DNA from: Candidatus Enterenecus merdae
GTDB taxonomy: Bacteria; Bacillota; Clostridia; Oscillospirales; Oscillospiraceae
Assembly (NCBI GenBank): GCA_018716385.1
Contig: DVJZ01000009.1
Coordinates: forward strand, 1-45,778
Length of the DNA stretch: 45,778 nt
Direction of reading: 5' to 3'
Part shown: positions 1 through 9,890 of the stretch, one piece after another
Position numbering within the stretch: position 1 is the first letter of the stretch
Layout of the letters: each line of letters opens with the position of its first letter
Program-made: the position numbers and the translations under genes
Notes under the pieces: model-generated
What the model was told of the DNA's origin: nothing
The model's database searches: none
What the model saw: only the letters and a program-made list of their open reading frames with translations

Positions 1-2
1 AC

Positions 3-36
3 TGGGTGAGAGGACAACCCCTCTCACCCATTTTTT
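3..36 (+). terminator. Rho-independent terminator at left edge
   Basis: Perfect 11-bp inverted repeat (3-13 with 20-30, loop of six) followed by six T at 31-36. It would end a transcript entering from outside the window, just before the sigma-like gene at 54. Confidence 0.8.
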
Positions 37-53
37 AGCAGGAGGAAAAGGCA

Positions 54-527
54 ATGGCGATACCTAAACGGTCATACTGGCTTCGGGAAGTCGCAACGGA
101 GGCAGGAACAAGCTATCATATCAGTTTTCGTGACGGGCAGGGAAAAATCCAAAAACTGTGCGTCTCCTATGACTTTTACATGGCGTTTCGGAGACTGGAA
201 CTTGACGAACGGAAAATTGAGGGTTGGGATTACCGCCACAGGGAGTTTTCGGAGATTATGGAGGAGACTTTGAACTGGCGGGCAGTACAACAGCCTAAAA
301 GCATTGAGGAGGTTATTCTTGAGGAAGAACGGGCAGAACTGCTCCAGAAGATTATTAGCAAGCTGCCAGAAATGCAAAAGCGGCGTTTCCTGCTCCACTA
401 TGAGTATGAGATGACTTATAAGGAGATCGGGAAAATCGAGCATTGCAGCCAACAATCCGTAGGTCGTGCTGTAACTGCCGCCAGAGAAAAGGTAAAGGCA
501 GAGATGAAGAAATACCTAAGTGCATGA
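54..527 (+). CDS. sigma-70 family RNA polymerase sigma factor-like protein
   Basis: 157 residues, starting at ATG 54 behind AGGAGG (40-45). The C-terminal part (about residues 85-150) reads as a sigma-70 region 4 helix-turn-helix: an acidic helix, a LPEMQKRRF segment, then EMTYKEIGKIEHCSQQSVGRA-type residues for -35 recognition. No region 2 is visible, so it may be a regulator or partial sigma rather than a full factor. Small proteins of this kind are common cargo of integrative elements in Firmicutes. The gene is visibly more A+T-rich than everything to its right and is isolated by terminators on both sides, which fits the end of a mobile element continuing to the left. The HTH call is solid; a promoter target cannot be inferred. 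Confidence 0.75.
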   Translation: MAIPKRSYWLREVATEAGTSYHISFRDGQGKIQKLCVSYDFYMAFRRLELDERKIEGWDYRHREFSEIMEETLNWRAVQQPKSIEEVILEEERAELLQKIISKLPEMQKRRFLLHYEYEMTYKEIGKIEHCSQQSVGRAVTAAREKVKAEMKKYLSA

Positions 528-536
528 CCGTTAAGC

Positions 537-573
537 ATACCCTTGTATCTTCGGATATGAGGGTATTTGCTTT
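537..573 (+). terminator. Terminator of the sigma-like gene
   Basis: A 13-bp stem (537-549 with 554-566, two G-U pairs) capped by a UUCG tetraloop and followed by TTGCTTTG. It starts ten bases after the stop codon of the sigma-like gene. The T tract is weak but the stem is strong. Confidence 0.7.
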
Positions 574-603
574 GTGTTCTCTAATGGAACTTCACAGAGG
601 TGG

Positions 604-642
604 AAAAATGCCGGGACGGCCCGAAATCGGGCCGTCCCGGCA
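604..642 (-). terminator. Terminator of the endonuclease gene / murD-to-endonuclease run
   Basis: A 16-bp perfect G+C-rich stem (609-624 with 627-642). On the minus strand it is followed by TTTTT (608-604). It lies 17 bases beyond the endonuclease stop and closes the long minus-strand gene run. Confidence 0.9.
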
Positions 643-658
643 GATTGTGCAGCATAGG

Positions 659-1531
659 TCAGGGATGGCAGTTGCCGCAGGGCTGATAGCCCTGAGCCAG
701 CAGCAGCTCCCGACTCCCCTCGTAGTCCTGGCGGTTATCCTGCCGGATGTCCGCCACGCTGGGGCAGCTGGGCAGATGGAAGCGCCGGCTGTTGGTGTTG
801 AGCACATACCGACCCGTCTCTCCCTGGGAGAGGGCGTCCAGATCTGCTTCGTTCTCCCCTGTGGCGTAGTCGATGGACACCCCGGGCTGCACGTTGTAAA
901 TGTAGACGTTGAAGCACACCCCTTCCCCTTCGTCCTCCACCGAGATGGCCTCCATCTGAACCCCGCTGGCCAGCAGGTTGTCCCCTTGGAAGACGGGGGT
1001 TACCCGGTAGAGCACATGGTTGCCCGTTTCGCTCACATAGTCGGCCACCAGGTTTTCAAAGGGGAGCATCCCTTCCACATTCAGGTATCGGGTACCGGTG
1101 ATCAGGTTGCGCTCGTTGGCATTTTCCCCGGTGAGCTGAAAGCCAATGAGGTGGCACCGATTGTACAGATACTCCCCGTCTACAAACTCGTAGCGCTGGT
1201 TCACCCAGCCGGTGGGCTCCACCTGGCTGATGGACTCCCGGTCCTGGGTGGGCATAGTCTCCAGGCCTATATTGGCGTAAGCCGTACCGCAACGGCCCAG
1301 ACGGTCCAGCGGGCTGTACCGCTCGAAGGACTGGGTGGTGAAGTCGTCCAGGGTGAAGGCGGGCTGGTTGTCCGCGATGGTCACATAGGGCTGCCCATCA
1401 TAGGCCGGAATCTCCCCCAAAGAGGGGTCCTGCCCCTGGGGCAGCAGCGCCTGGCAGCCGCACAGAGCCACCAGGACAATCGCCAGGACGGATAGCAGGG
1501 CGGCCAGCCGCCTGCCCAACCCTGCTGTCAT
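659..1531 (-). CDS. DNA/RNA non-specific endonuclease, lipoprotein
   Basis: 290 residues. The N-terminus is a signal peptide with a lipobox-like end (LCGC, C26), so the protein is probably exported and membrane-anchored. The core matches the EndA/DNA-entry nuclease family of beta-beta-alpha-metal enzymes: NRCHLIG with predicted catalytic H127, then NERNLITGTRYLNVEG with metal-binding N142. The usual DRGH reads NRCH here, a variant I recall from clostridial members. Residues about 243-290 form a small add-on domain with three or four Cys/His (FHLPSC, CGNCHP), probably a zinc knuckle of the kind found behind clostridial nucleases. The start is ATG 1531 behind a GAGGGGGGTGGGG stretch. It is the last gene of the minus-strand run. 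The role may be nucleotide scavenging or DNA uptake; this is inferred from the family only. Confidence 0.88.
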   Translation of the reverse strand: MTAGLGRRLAALLSVLAIVLVALCGCQALLPQGQDPSLGEIPAYDGQPYVTIADNQPAFTLDDFTTQSFERYSPLDRLGRCGTAYANIGLETMPTQDRESISQVEPTGWVNQRYEFVDGEYLYNRCHLIGFQLTGENANERNLITGTRYLNVEGMLPFENLVADYVSETGNHVLYRVTPVFQGDNLLASGVQMEAISVEDEGEGVCFNVYIYNVQPGVSIDYATGENEADLDALSQGETGRYVLNTNSRRFHLPSCPSVADIRQDNRQDYEGSRELLLAQGYQPCGNCHP

Positions 1532-1544
1532 ATCCCCACCCCCC

Positions 1545-2717
1545 TCACCGGTTCAGGATTCCGCTGCCGGCCACCGCAGCGATGATCTGTTCCATAACCG
1601 GCACGGGCTGGACCAGGGCAAAGCGCACATATCCCTCTCCCAGCGAGCCAAAGGCGGAGCCGGGAGTACACAGCAGACCCGTCCGATCCAGCAGCTCATA
1701 GCAGAAGTCCACGCAGTTGGAGTAGCCCTTGGGCAGCGGCCCCCAGGCAAACATGCTGCCCTGGCTGTCCGGAACCTCCCAACCGATGGCCCGCAGGCCG
1801 CCGCACAGCGCATCCCGCCTGGCCTGGTACTCCATCCGATGGCGGGTCACGCTGTCTTGTGGGCCGCGCAGGGCGGCTACCGCAGCCTCCTGCACCGGCA
1901 GAAAGATCCCGTAGTCGATCTGGGAGCGCAGCCGGCGAAAGCACCCCACCACTTCCCGGTTGCCCAGCAGGAAGGAGATGCGCGCGCCGGTGAGGTTGTA
2001 GGTCTTGGACAGGGAGTTGAACTCCACCCCCACCTGCCGGGCGCCGGGATAGGACAGGAAGGATTTCCCCTGCCGGCCGTCGTAGACGATCTCTGAGTAG
2101 GCGTTGTCATGGATGATCAGGATCTCATACCGCCGGGCAAAGGCGATCAGCTCCTCATAGAAACTGTCCGGCGCGGCCACACCCACCGGGTTGGCTGGAT
2201 AGGACACCACCATGCACTTGGCCCGCCGGGCCAGCTCCGGATCAAAGTGGGCCAGGTCAGGCAGAAATCCGTTCTCCCGACGCAGCTCATAGCCCACACA
2301 GCGGGCCCCGCACAGGGCTGGGCCCAGGGTAAAGATGGGATAGCCCGGGTTGGGCACCAGCACGATATCGCCAGGGTCGCACAGGGCCCAGCCAATGTGG
2401 GCCAGCCCCTCCTGGGAGCCGTAGACCGCCATCAGTTCATCCGGCTCCAGCTCCACCCCATAGCGGCGGGCGTACCACTCCTGCACCGCCTGGATCAGCT
2501 CCGGCCGCTCGCTGAGAGAGTATCGATAGTTGCCCGGGTCGGCCGCAGCCTGGGCCAGGGCCTGTACCACATGGGGATCAGGCAGGAAATCAGGCGTCCC
2601 GATGGACAGGTTGTACACCTGCTTGCCCTGGGCCAGTCTCTGCTGCCGGCGCTGGTCCAGGACGTTGAAGATGCCCGGCTGGAAGCCGTCCATCCGCTTT
2701 GCGCTGTGAATCATCAT
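1545..2717 (-). CDS. PLP-dependent class I/II aminotransferase
   Basis: 390 residues, the usual length for fold-type I aminotransferases. Visible landmarks are N176 (SYPANPVG), D204 (HDNAY, pyridine nitrogen contact), the Schiff-base lysine K238 in NSLSKTYNLTGARIS, and a C-terminal YVRFAL arginine for the substrate carboxylate. The family includes aspartate, alanine and LL-diaminopimelate aminotransferases, and the substrate cannot be chosen from sequence alone. The open frame extends 76 codons upstream, but that part is ligA in another frame. I chose ATG 2717, 34 bases after the ligA stop, with AGGGAGATGG upstream. It is co-transcribed with ligA. Confidence 0.88.
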   Translation of the reverse strand: MMIHSAKRMDGFQPGIFNVLDQRRQQRLAQGKQVYNLSIGTPDFLPDPHVVQALAQAAADPGNYRYSLSERPELIQAVQEWYARRYGVELEPDELMAVYGSQEGLAHIGWALCDPGDIVLVPNPGYPIFTLGPALCGARCVGYELRRENGFLPDLAHFDPELARRAKCMVVSYPANPVGVAAPDSFYEELIAFARRYEILIIHDNAYSEIVYDGRQGKSFLSYPGARQVGVEFNSLSKTYNLTGARISFLLGNREVVGCFRRLRSQIDYGIFLPVQEAAVAALRGPQDSVTRHRMEYQARRDALCGGLRAIGWEVPDSQGSMFAWGPLPKGYSNCVDFCYELLDRTGLLCTPGSAFGSLGEGYVRFALVQPVPVMEQIIAAVAGSGILNR

Positions 2718-2751
2718 GGGCTTATTCCATCTCCCTGTCTCTCTTTCTGGT

Positions 2752-5513
<2,762 letters not shown>

Positions 5514-5531
5514 ACAATCACCTCCAGGCAA

Positions 5532-5561
5532 ACTGTATGCGCCCCACAGCTCGGCCTATGT
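5532..5561 (-). promoter_or_regulatory. candidate sigma-E promoter of yunB
   Basis: The minus strand reads ACATAGG (5561-5555), 15 bases, then CATACAGT (5539-5532). The second element matches the sigma-E -10 CATACANT exactly; the first is a fair match to the KMATA-type -35. The predicted transcript would begin at or just before the ribosome site, an unusually short leader that lowers confidence. The -35 overlaps the stop codon of the upstream gene. Confidence 0.45.
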
Positions 5562-6806
5562 GCCCAGAAGCTGTTCCACGGCCAGCAGGATCCCCGCCTT
5601 CCCGGACTCGTAGGTCAGCCCGCCCTGGAGGTAGACGGCATAGGGCTCCCGCATGGGCGCGTCGGCGGACAGCTCAATGGATGCGCCCTGGACGAAGGCG
5701 CCGGCGGCCATGATGACCTGGCAGTCGTAGCCTGGCATATCCCAGGGCTCCGGCGTCACATAGGAGTCCACCGGTGCGCCCGACTGGATGCCCCGGCAGA
5801 AGCGCTTCACCTTCTCCGGATCCCCCAGGCGGATCATCTGAATGATGTCGTGTCGGACCACATCCGAAGAGGGCTGGGTCTCATAGCCCAACAGCTCCAT
5901 GATTCCGGCCCCGAACACGGCTGTTTTCAGCGCCTGGGCCACCGTGTGGGGGGCCAAAAAAAGCCCCTGGTAGAGCAGGCGGTTTTGCCCCAAGGTGGCC
6001 CCGCACTCCCGGCCGATGCCAGGGCAGGTCAGGCGCGAGGCCGCGGCCTCCACCAGGTCCTGCCGCCCGGCCAGGTAGGCTCCCGTGGGGGCCAGCCCCC
6101 CGCCGGGATTCTTGATCAGGGAGCCTACGGCCAGGTCTGCCCCCACATGGGTGGGTTCCTGCCGCTCCACAAACTCCCCGTAGCAGTTGTCCACCAGGAT
6201 GACAGCCTCAGGGTTTGCCTGGCGCAGGACCGCGCATATCTCCCCGATCTGCTCCACTGACAGGGAGGCCCGGGTGGAGTAGCCCTTGGAGCGCTGGATG
6301 AGCACCGCCTTGACCCGGGGATCCCCGGCGGCCCGGGCGATCCCCTCCAGATCGGGCTCCCCGCACGCGGCCGGCTCCACCTGTCGATAGCCCACGCCGT
6401 AGTCCTTCAGCGAGCCCCAGCCCTTGTCCGTGACGCCGATTACCCCCAGCAGGGTGTCATAGGGGGCGCCCACGGCGCTGAGCAGTACCTCCCCTGGCCG
6501 CAGCGCGCCGAACAGGGCCGCTGCGATGGCGTGGGTACCGTTGACAAAGCCGATGCGCACCAGTGCGTCCTGGGTGCCAAACAGCTCTGCGTAGATCCGA
6601 TCCAGCTGATCCCGCCCCAGATCGTCATACCCATAGCCGGTGGTGCCGGCAAAGTAGCCCTCCGCCACCCGGTGGTTCTGAAAGGCGGCCAGCACCCGCT
6701 GAGTGTTGTGCTGGGCGATGGCGTCGATGCGGGCAAACTGGCCCTGCACCCGAGCCTCTGCCTGGTCGGCCAGATCCAATACCCGCTGCGAAATCTGTAA
6801 AGACAT
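5556..6806 (-). CDS. methionine gamma-lyase family PLP protein (aluminium-resistance/YnbB-like)
   Basis: 416 residues, fold-type I PLP enzyme of the Met_gamma_lyase (YnbB, 'aluminium resistance') family. Signatures are GYGYDDLGRD near residue 57, GFVNGTHAIA (86-95), VDNCYGEF (205-212) and the probable Schiff-base lysine K232 in GSLIKNPGGG. The biochemical reaction of this family is poorly defined, and the name rests on resemblance to Cys/Met metabolism enzymes. ATG 6806 lies five bases after the stop of the upstream peptidase. A GTG at 6818 overlapping that stop is an alternative start, and no clear ribosome site separates the two. Translation is probably coupled to the peptidase gene. Confidence 0.87.
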   Translation of the reverse strand: MSLQISQRVLDLADQAEARVQGQFARIDAIAQHNTQRVLAAFQNHRVAEGYFAGTTGYGYDDLGRDQLDRIYAELFGTQDALVRIGFVNGTHAIAAALFGALRPGEVLLSAVGAPYDTLLGVIGVTDKGWGSLKDYGVGYRQVEPAACGEPDLEGIARAAGDPRVKAVLIQRSKGYSTRASLSVEQIGEICAVLRQANPEAVILVDNCYGEFVERQEPTHVGADLAVGSLIKNPGGGLAPTGAYLAGRQDLVEAAASRLTCPGIGRECGATLGQNRLLYQGLFLAPHTVAQALKTAVFGAGIMELLGYETQPSSDVVRHDIIQMIRLGDPEKVKRFCRGIQSGAPVDSYVTPEPWDMPGYDCQVIMAAGAFVQGASIELSADAPMREPYAVYLQGGLTYESGKAGILLAVEQLLGT

Positions 6807-6811
6807 TGAAC

Positions 6812-7816
6812 TTAACACACTTTCTCTAACTTAGATTCCAGGAAAGCCTTGGCCAGGTCCGCGCAGGCCTGCACATCCCGCAGATCCACCAGCTCCATAG
6901 GGCTGTGGCCGTACCGCCAGGGAATGGAGATGCCCCCGGTGACCACCCCGGCCCGGTTGAGATGGATGGGGCCGGCGTCGGTGCCACCGGCGCGGATCAC
7001 GTCCCGCTGGGCCGGAATGCCCTTCTGCTGGGCCAGCTGCATCAGCCGCTCCACCATCCAGGGGTGGCAGATCACCGAGCCGTCCATCACCTTCACCGCC
7101 GCGCCGCCCCCCAGCACGCTGCTCACCAGGTGCTTGGAGCCGGGCTGGTCGTCGGCGGGGGTAACGTCCAGAGCCAGGCCGTAGTCCGGCTCAATGGCCC
7201 AGGCGGCGGTTTTCGCTCCTCGGGTGCCCACCTCCTCCTGGACGGAGAAGACGAAGTACAGGTCGTTGTCCGTCTCCCCCAGCGCGGCCATGGCCGCCAG
7301 CTGGACTGCGCACCCGGCCCGATTGTCCAGATAGGGGGCGCTGACCCGGTGACCCAGCTGGATCAGGTGGGTGTCAAACACCGCCGCGTCTCCGATCTGA
7401 ACCAGGCGCTGGGCTTGCTCCTGGCCGGCTACGCCCACGTCCAGGAACAGGTCGGAGCGCTTGCGCTTACCTGGCTCCACATCGGCCTGGGCCTGCACCA
7501 CGCCCCCCTGCCCGTTTTGAAAGCGCACCGGCGTGTGCACCACCCGGTCAGGGGAAATGCCCCCGATCCCGCCCACCCGGATATAGCCTTGCTCGTCCAC
7601 ATGGGTGGCCACCAGGGCGATGGTGTCCATATGGGCGGAGAGCATCACTCGGGGGCCTCTGCCCCGCCGGTGGCAGATGAGGTTGCCCAGGGTATCCCGC
7701 CGGAGCTCGTCGCAATAAGGGGCGGCCAACTCCTGGATGACCTGGGCCACCTCATCCTCCTTGCCGGATGGGCCATAGGCGGCGGTGAGCCGCCGCAAGG
7801 TTTCCATCAGATCCAT
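6812..7816 (-). CDS. M42 family metallopeptidase (first of three, promoter-distal copy)
   Basis: 334 residues. M42 enzymes are cytosolic dinuclear-metal aminopeptidases that form tetrahedral 12-mers and trim peptides. Metal and catalytic residues are present: H62 and D64 (SAHMDT), the Asp of YLDNRAGCAV, the EE pair of VQEEVGTRGA, the Asp of ALDVTPADD and the His of YGHSPMELV. ATG 7816 has AGGAGG eight bases upstream. It lies 15 bases after the next M42 gene, so the three are one transcript. Substrate preference (glutamyl, lysyl, leucyl) is not evident. Confidence 0.92.
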   Translation of the reverse strand: MDLMETLRRLTAAYGPSGKEDEVAQVIQELAAPYCDELRRDTLGNLICHRRGRGPRVMLSAHMDTIALVATHVDEQGYIRVGGIGGISPDRVVHTPVRFQNGQGGVVQAQADVEPGKRKRSDLFLDVGVAGQEQAQRLVQIGDAAVFDTHLIQLGHRVSAPYLDNRAGCAVQLAAMAALGETDNDLYFVFSVQEEVGTRGAKTAAWAIEPDYGLALDVTPADDQPGSKHLVSSVLGGGAAVKVMDGSVICHPWMVERLMQLAQQKGIPAQRDVIRAGGTDAGPIHLNRAGVVTGGISIPWRYGHSPMELVDLRDVQACADLAKAFLESKLEKVC

Positions 7817-7831
7817 GCCTACTGCCTCCTG

Positions 7832-8857
7832 TCAGCTTTGCTCTGCCACCGCGGCCACAAACAGCCGGGCCAGGGTGAGCATATGTTCCATATCGGAGAT
7901 ACAGGCCACGCTACTGGGGGCGTGGAGATAGCGCACCGGGGCGGAGATCCCCGCCACCCGCACGCCGGCCTTGGTACGCTGGATGGCCCCGGCATCAGTA
8001 CCGCCGGCCAGATAGTGCTTCACCTGCCAGGGCAGGCCGCTGTCCTGGGCCAGCTGGCGAAGCAGTTCAAACAGTCCCCGGTCATAGATGGCGCTGCCAT
8101 CCATCCAGGATAGCACCGGGCCCTTGCCGGGCCAGCACACCTGGGTATGGGGCTCCAGGGCGGGGTTGTCCGCCGCGGTGGTGCCTTCTAACACCAGAGC
8201 AATCTCCGGCGTGATGGAGAAGGCGGCCCCAAAGCCCCCCCGGGTGCCCACCTCTTCCTGCACCGTAAAGACGAAGGTACAGTCCATAGGCAGAGGTTCC
8301 TCCAGCAGCTTGACCAACACCGCGCACCCCACCCGGTCGTCGATGGCCTTGGCCTTGAGCATCCCTTGGCCAAACTCCAACACATCGCTTTCAAACACGG
8401 CGCAGTCCCCCGGGCTGACCAGCTCCTGGGCCTCCTGTTGGCCCCGGGCGCCGATGTCCAGGTAATAATCCTCCAGTCGGGGGACCTTCTTGCGCTCCTC
8501 CGCCGTGGTCAGGTGGATAGCCTTCAGCCCGATGACCCCGGGCACCTGCCCCTCCCCCACCCGCACCTGCTTACCCAGCAAAACCCGGCGGTCAATGCCG
8601 CCCACGCAGTGGAACTTCAGATAGCCCTCCGGCGTGATGGAGTGCACGATCAGCCCCACCTCGTCCATGTGGGCGCACAGCATCAGCCGGTTTCCAGTGG
8701 GCTTGGTCCCCCGTTTGAACACGATGAGGTTGCCCATGGCGTCCACCCGGATACGGTCGGCATAGGGGGCAGCGCGGCCCTTGAGATAGGCGCGCACCGG
8801 CTCCTCAAAGGAGGACACCCCGGGCAGGGCGCACAGCGCCTTCACCGTCTCAATCAT
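7832..8857 (-). CDS. M42 family metallopeptidase (second copy)
   Basis: 341 residues. Ligands visible: H63 and D65 (CAHMDEVG), the Asp of AIDDRVGCAVL, EE in VQEEVGTRGG, an EGT in place of the more common DVT (LVLEGTTAADNPA), and the His of RYLHAPSS. The EGT form occurs in the YsdC/FrvX branch, so activity is expected. ATG 8857 is preceded by GGAGGGAGCGGGG and overlaps the end of the next M42 gene by eight bases (ATGATTGA), which implies translational coupling. The sequence differs clearly from both neighbouring copies, so the duplication is old. Confidence 0.92.
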   Translation of the reverse strand: MIETVKALCALPGVSSFEEPVRAYLKGRAAPYADRIRVDAMGNLIVFKRGTKPTGNRLMLCAHMDEVGLIVHSITPEGYLKFHCVGGIDRRVLLGKQVRVGEGQVPGVIGLKAIHLTTAEERKKVPRLEDYYLDIGARGQQEAQELVSPGDCAVFESDVLEFGQGMLKAKAIDDRVGCAVLVKLLEEPLPMDCTFVFTVQEEVGTRGGFGAAFSITPEIALVLEGTTAADNPALEPHTQVCWPGKGPVLSWMDGSAIYDRGLFELLRQLAQDSGLPWQVKHYLAGGTDAGAIQRTKAGVRVAGISAPVRYLHAPSSVACISDMEHMLTLARLFVAAVAEQS

Positions 8858-9890
8858 TCCCCGCTCCCTCCTCTCCCAAGCTCTGGGCAAAGGCGGCCAG
8901 CAGCCTGGCCGTGTGCTCCAGATCGTCCAGGTCCACCACCTCCACCGGGGTGTGCATATACTTCAGAGGCAGGGAGAGCACGGCGGTGGGCACCCCCTCA
9001 TTGCAGATCTGCATCTCCCAGGCGTTGGTGCCCGAGCTGCCCCCCATGACCTCCCGCTGTATCGGGATGCCCAGCGCCTGGGCCTGGTCCAGCAGCCGTT
9101 GGGACATCCATCGGGTCATGTTGGGGCCGATGCCCACCGCTGGGCCTGATCCCAGCGCAAAGCTTTGTCCCTTGGGGCTGTCCGGCGTGCTGCCATGGGT
9201 GACGTCCACCGCCACGCACCAGTCCGGCGCCAGAGCCTGGACGGCGGTGATAGCCCCGGCGCTGGAGGTTTCCTCCCGCACGCTGCCCATAAAGTACACG
9301 TCCACCTCCAGGGGCTGCGCCCGGAGCAGCTGGGCGGCCCGCAGCAGGGCCACAAAGCAGGAGCGGTCGTCCATGGCCTTGCTGCACACCTGGTGCTGGC
9401 CCAGCTGGAGAAAGCTGGGGCGGAACACCATGGGCGTCCCCACCGGGATCTCCTGCTGGGCCTGCTGCTGGCTCAGTCCCACGTCCACATAGAGTTCGTC
9501 GATGGCCGGGGCCTTTTCCCGGTCGGCGTCGGTCAGTACATGAGGGGGCAGGCAGGCCACCACCCCAAACCTGGGCGGATGGGTGAGAACCGCCAGCTCC
9601 CGGTCGGGAAGCATCCGGGGATCCACCCCGCCGATGGCAGCAAAACGGAGGAAGCCGTCCTTTATCCCGGTCACCACCAGCCCAATCTCATCCAGATGGG
9701 CGTCCAGCAGCAGCTTGCCCGCTCCCGGCCGGCCACAACGGCGCAGGCCGATCAAATTGCCCATCCGGTCAATCCACACCTGGTCCACCAGCGGTTCCAA
9801 AAGGGCCTTGGCCACATCGGCAACTCCGGACTCAAAGCCAGACGGCCCTTCCTGCAGGCACAGGCGCCGGAGCATTTCACAGCTGTCCAT
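8850..9890 (-). CDS. M42 family metallopeptidase (third, most divergent copy)
   Basis: 346 residues. The M42 fold and all expected metal ligands can be found: H65 and D67 (DAHLDEIG), the Asp of AMDDRSCF, EE of VREETSSAGA, the Asp of VAVDVTHG and the His of YMHTPVEVV. It departs from its two neighbours at conserved spots: DNR-G becomes DDRSC, QEEVGTRG becomes REETSSAG, and GGTDAG becomes GGSSGTNAW. It therefore belongs to another subfamily. ATG 9890 (ribosome site GGGGGAGAGG) lies inside the end of murD, overlapping by 14 bases. It is the first of the three peptidases to be translated. Confidence 0.9.
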   Translation of the reverse strand: MDSCEMLRRLCLQEGPSGFESGVADVAKALLEPLVDQVWIDRMGNLIGLRRCGRPGAGKLLLDAHLDEIGLVVTGIKDGFLRFAAIGGVDPRMLPDRELAVLTHPPRFGVVACLPPHVLTDADREKAPAIDELYVDVGLSQQQAQQEIPVGTPMVFRPSFLQLGQHQVCSKAMDDRSCFVALLRAAQLLRAQPLEVDVYFMGSVREETSSAGAITAVQALAPDWCVAVDVTHGSTPDSPKGQSFALGSGPAVGIGPNMTRWMSQRLLDQAQALGIPIQREVMGGSSGTNAWEMQICNEGVPTAVLSLPLKYMHTPVEVVDLDDLEHTARLLAAFAQSLGEEGAGND

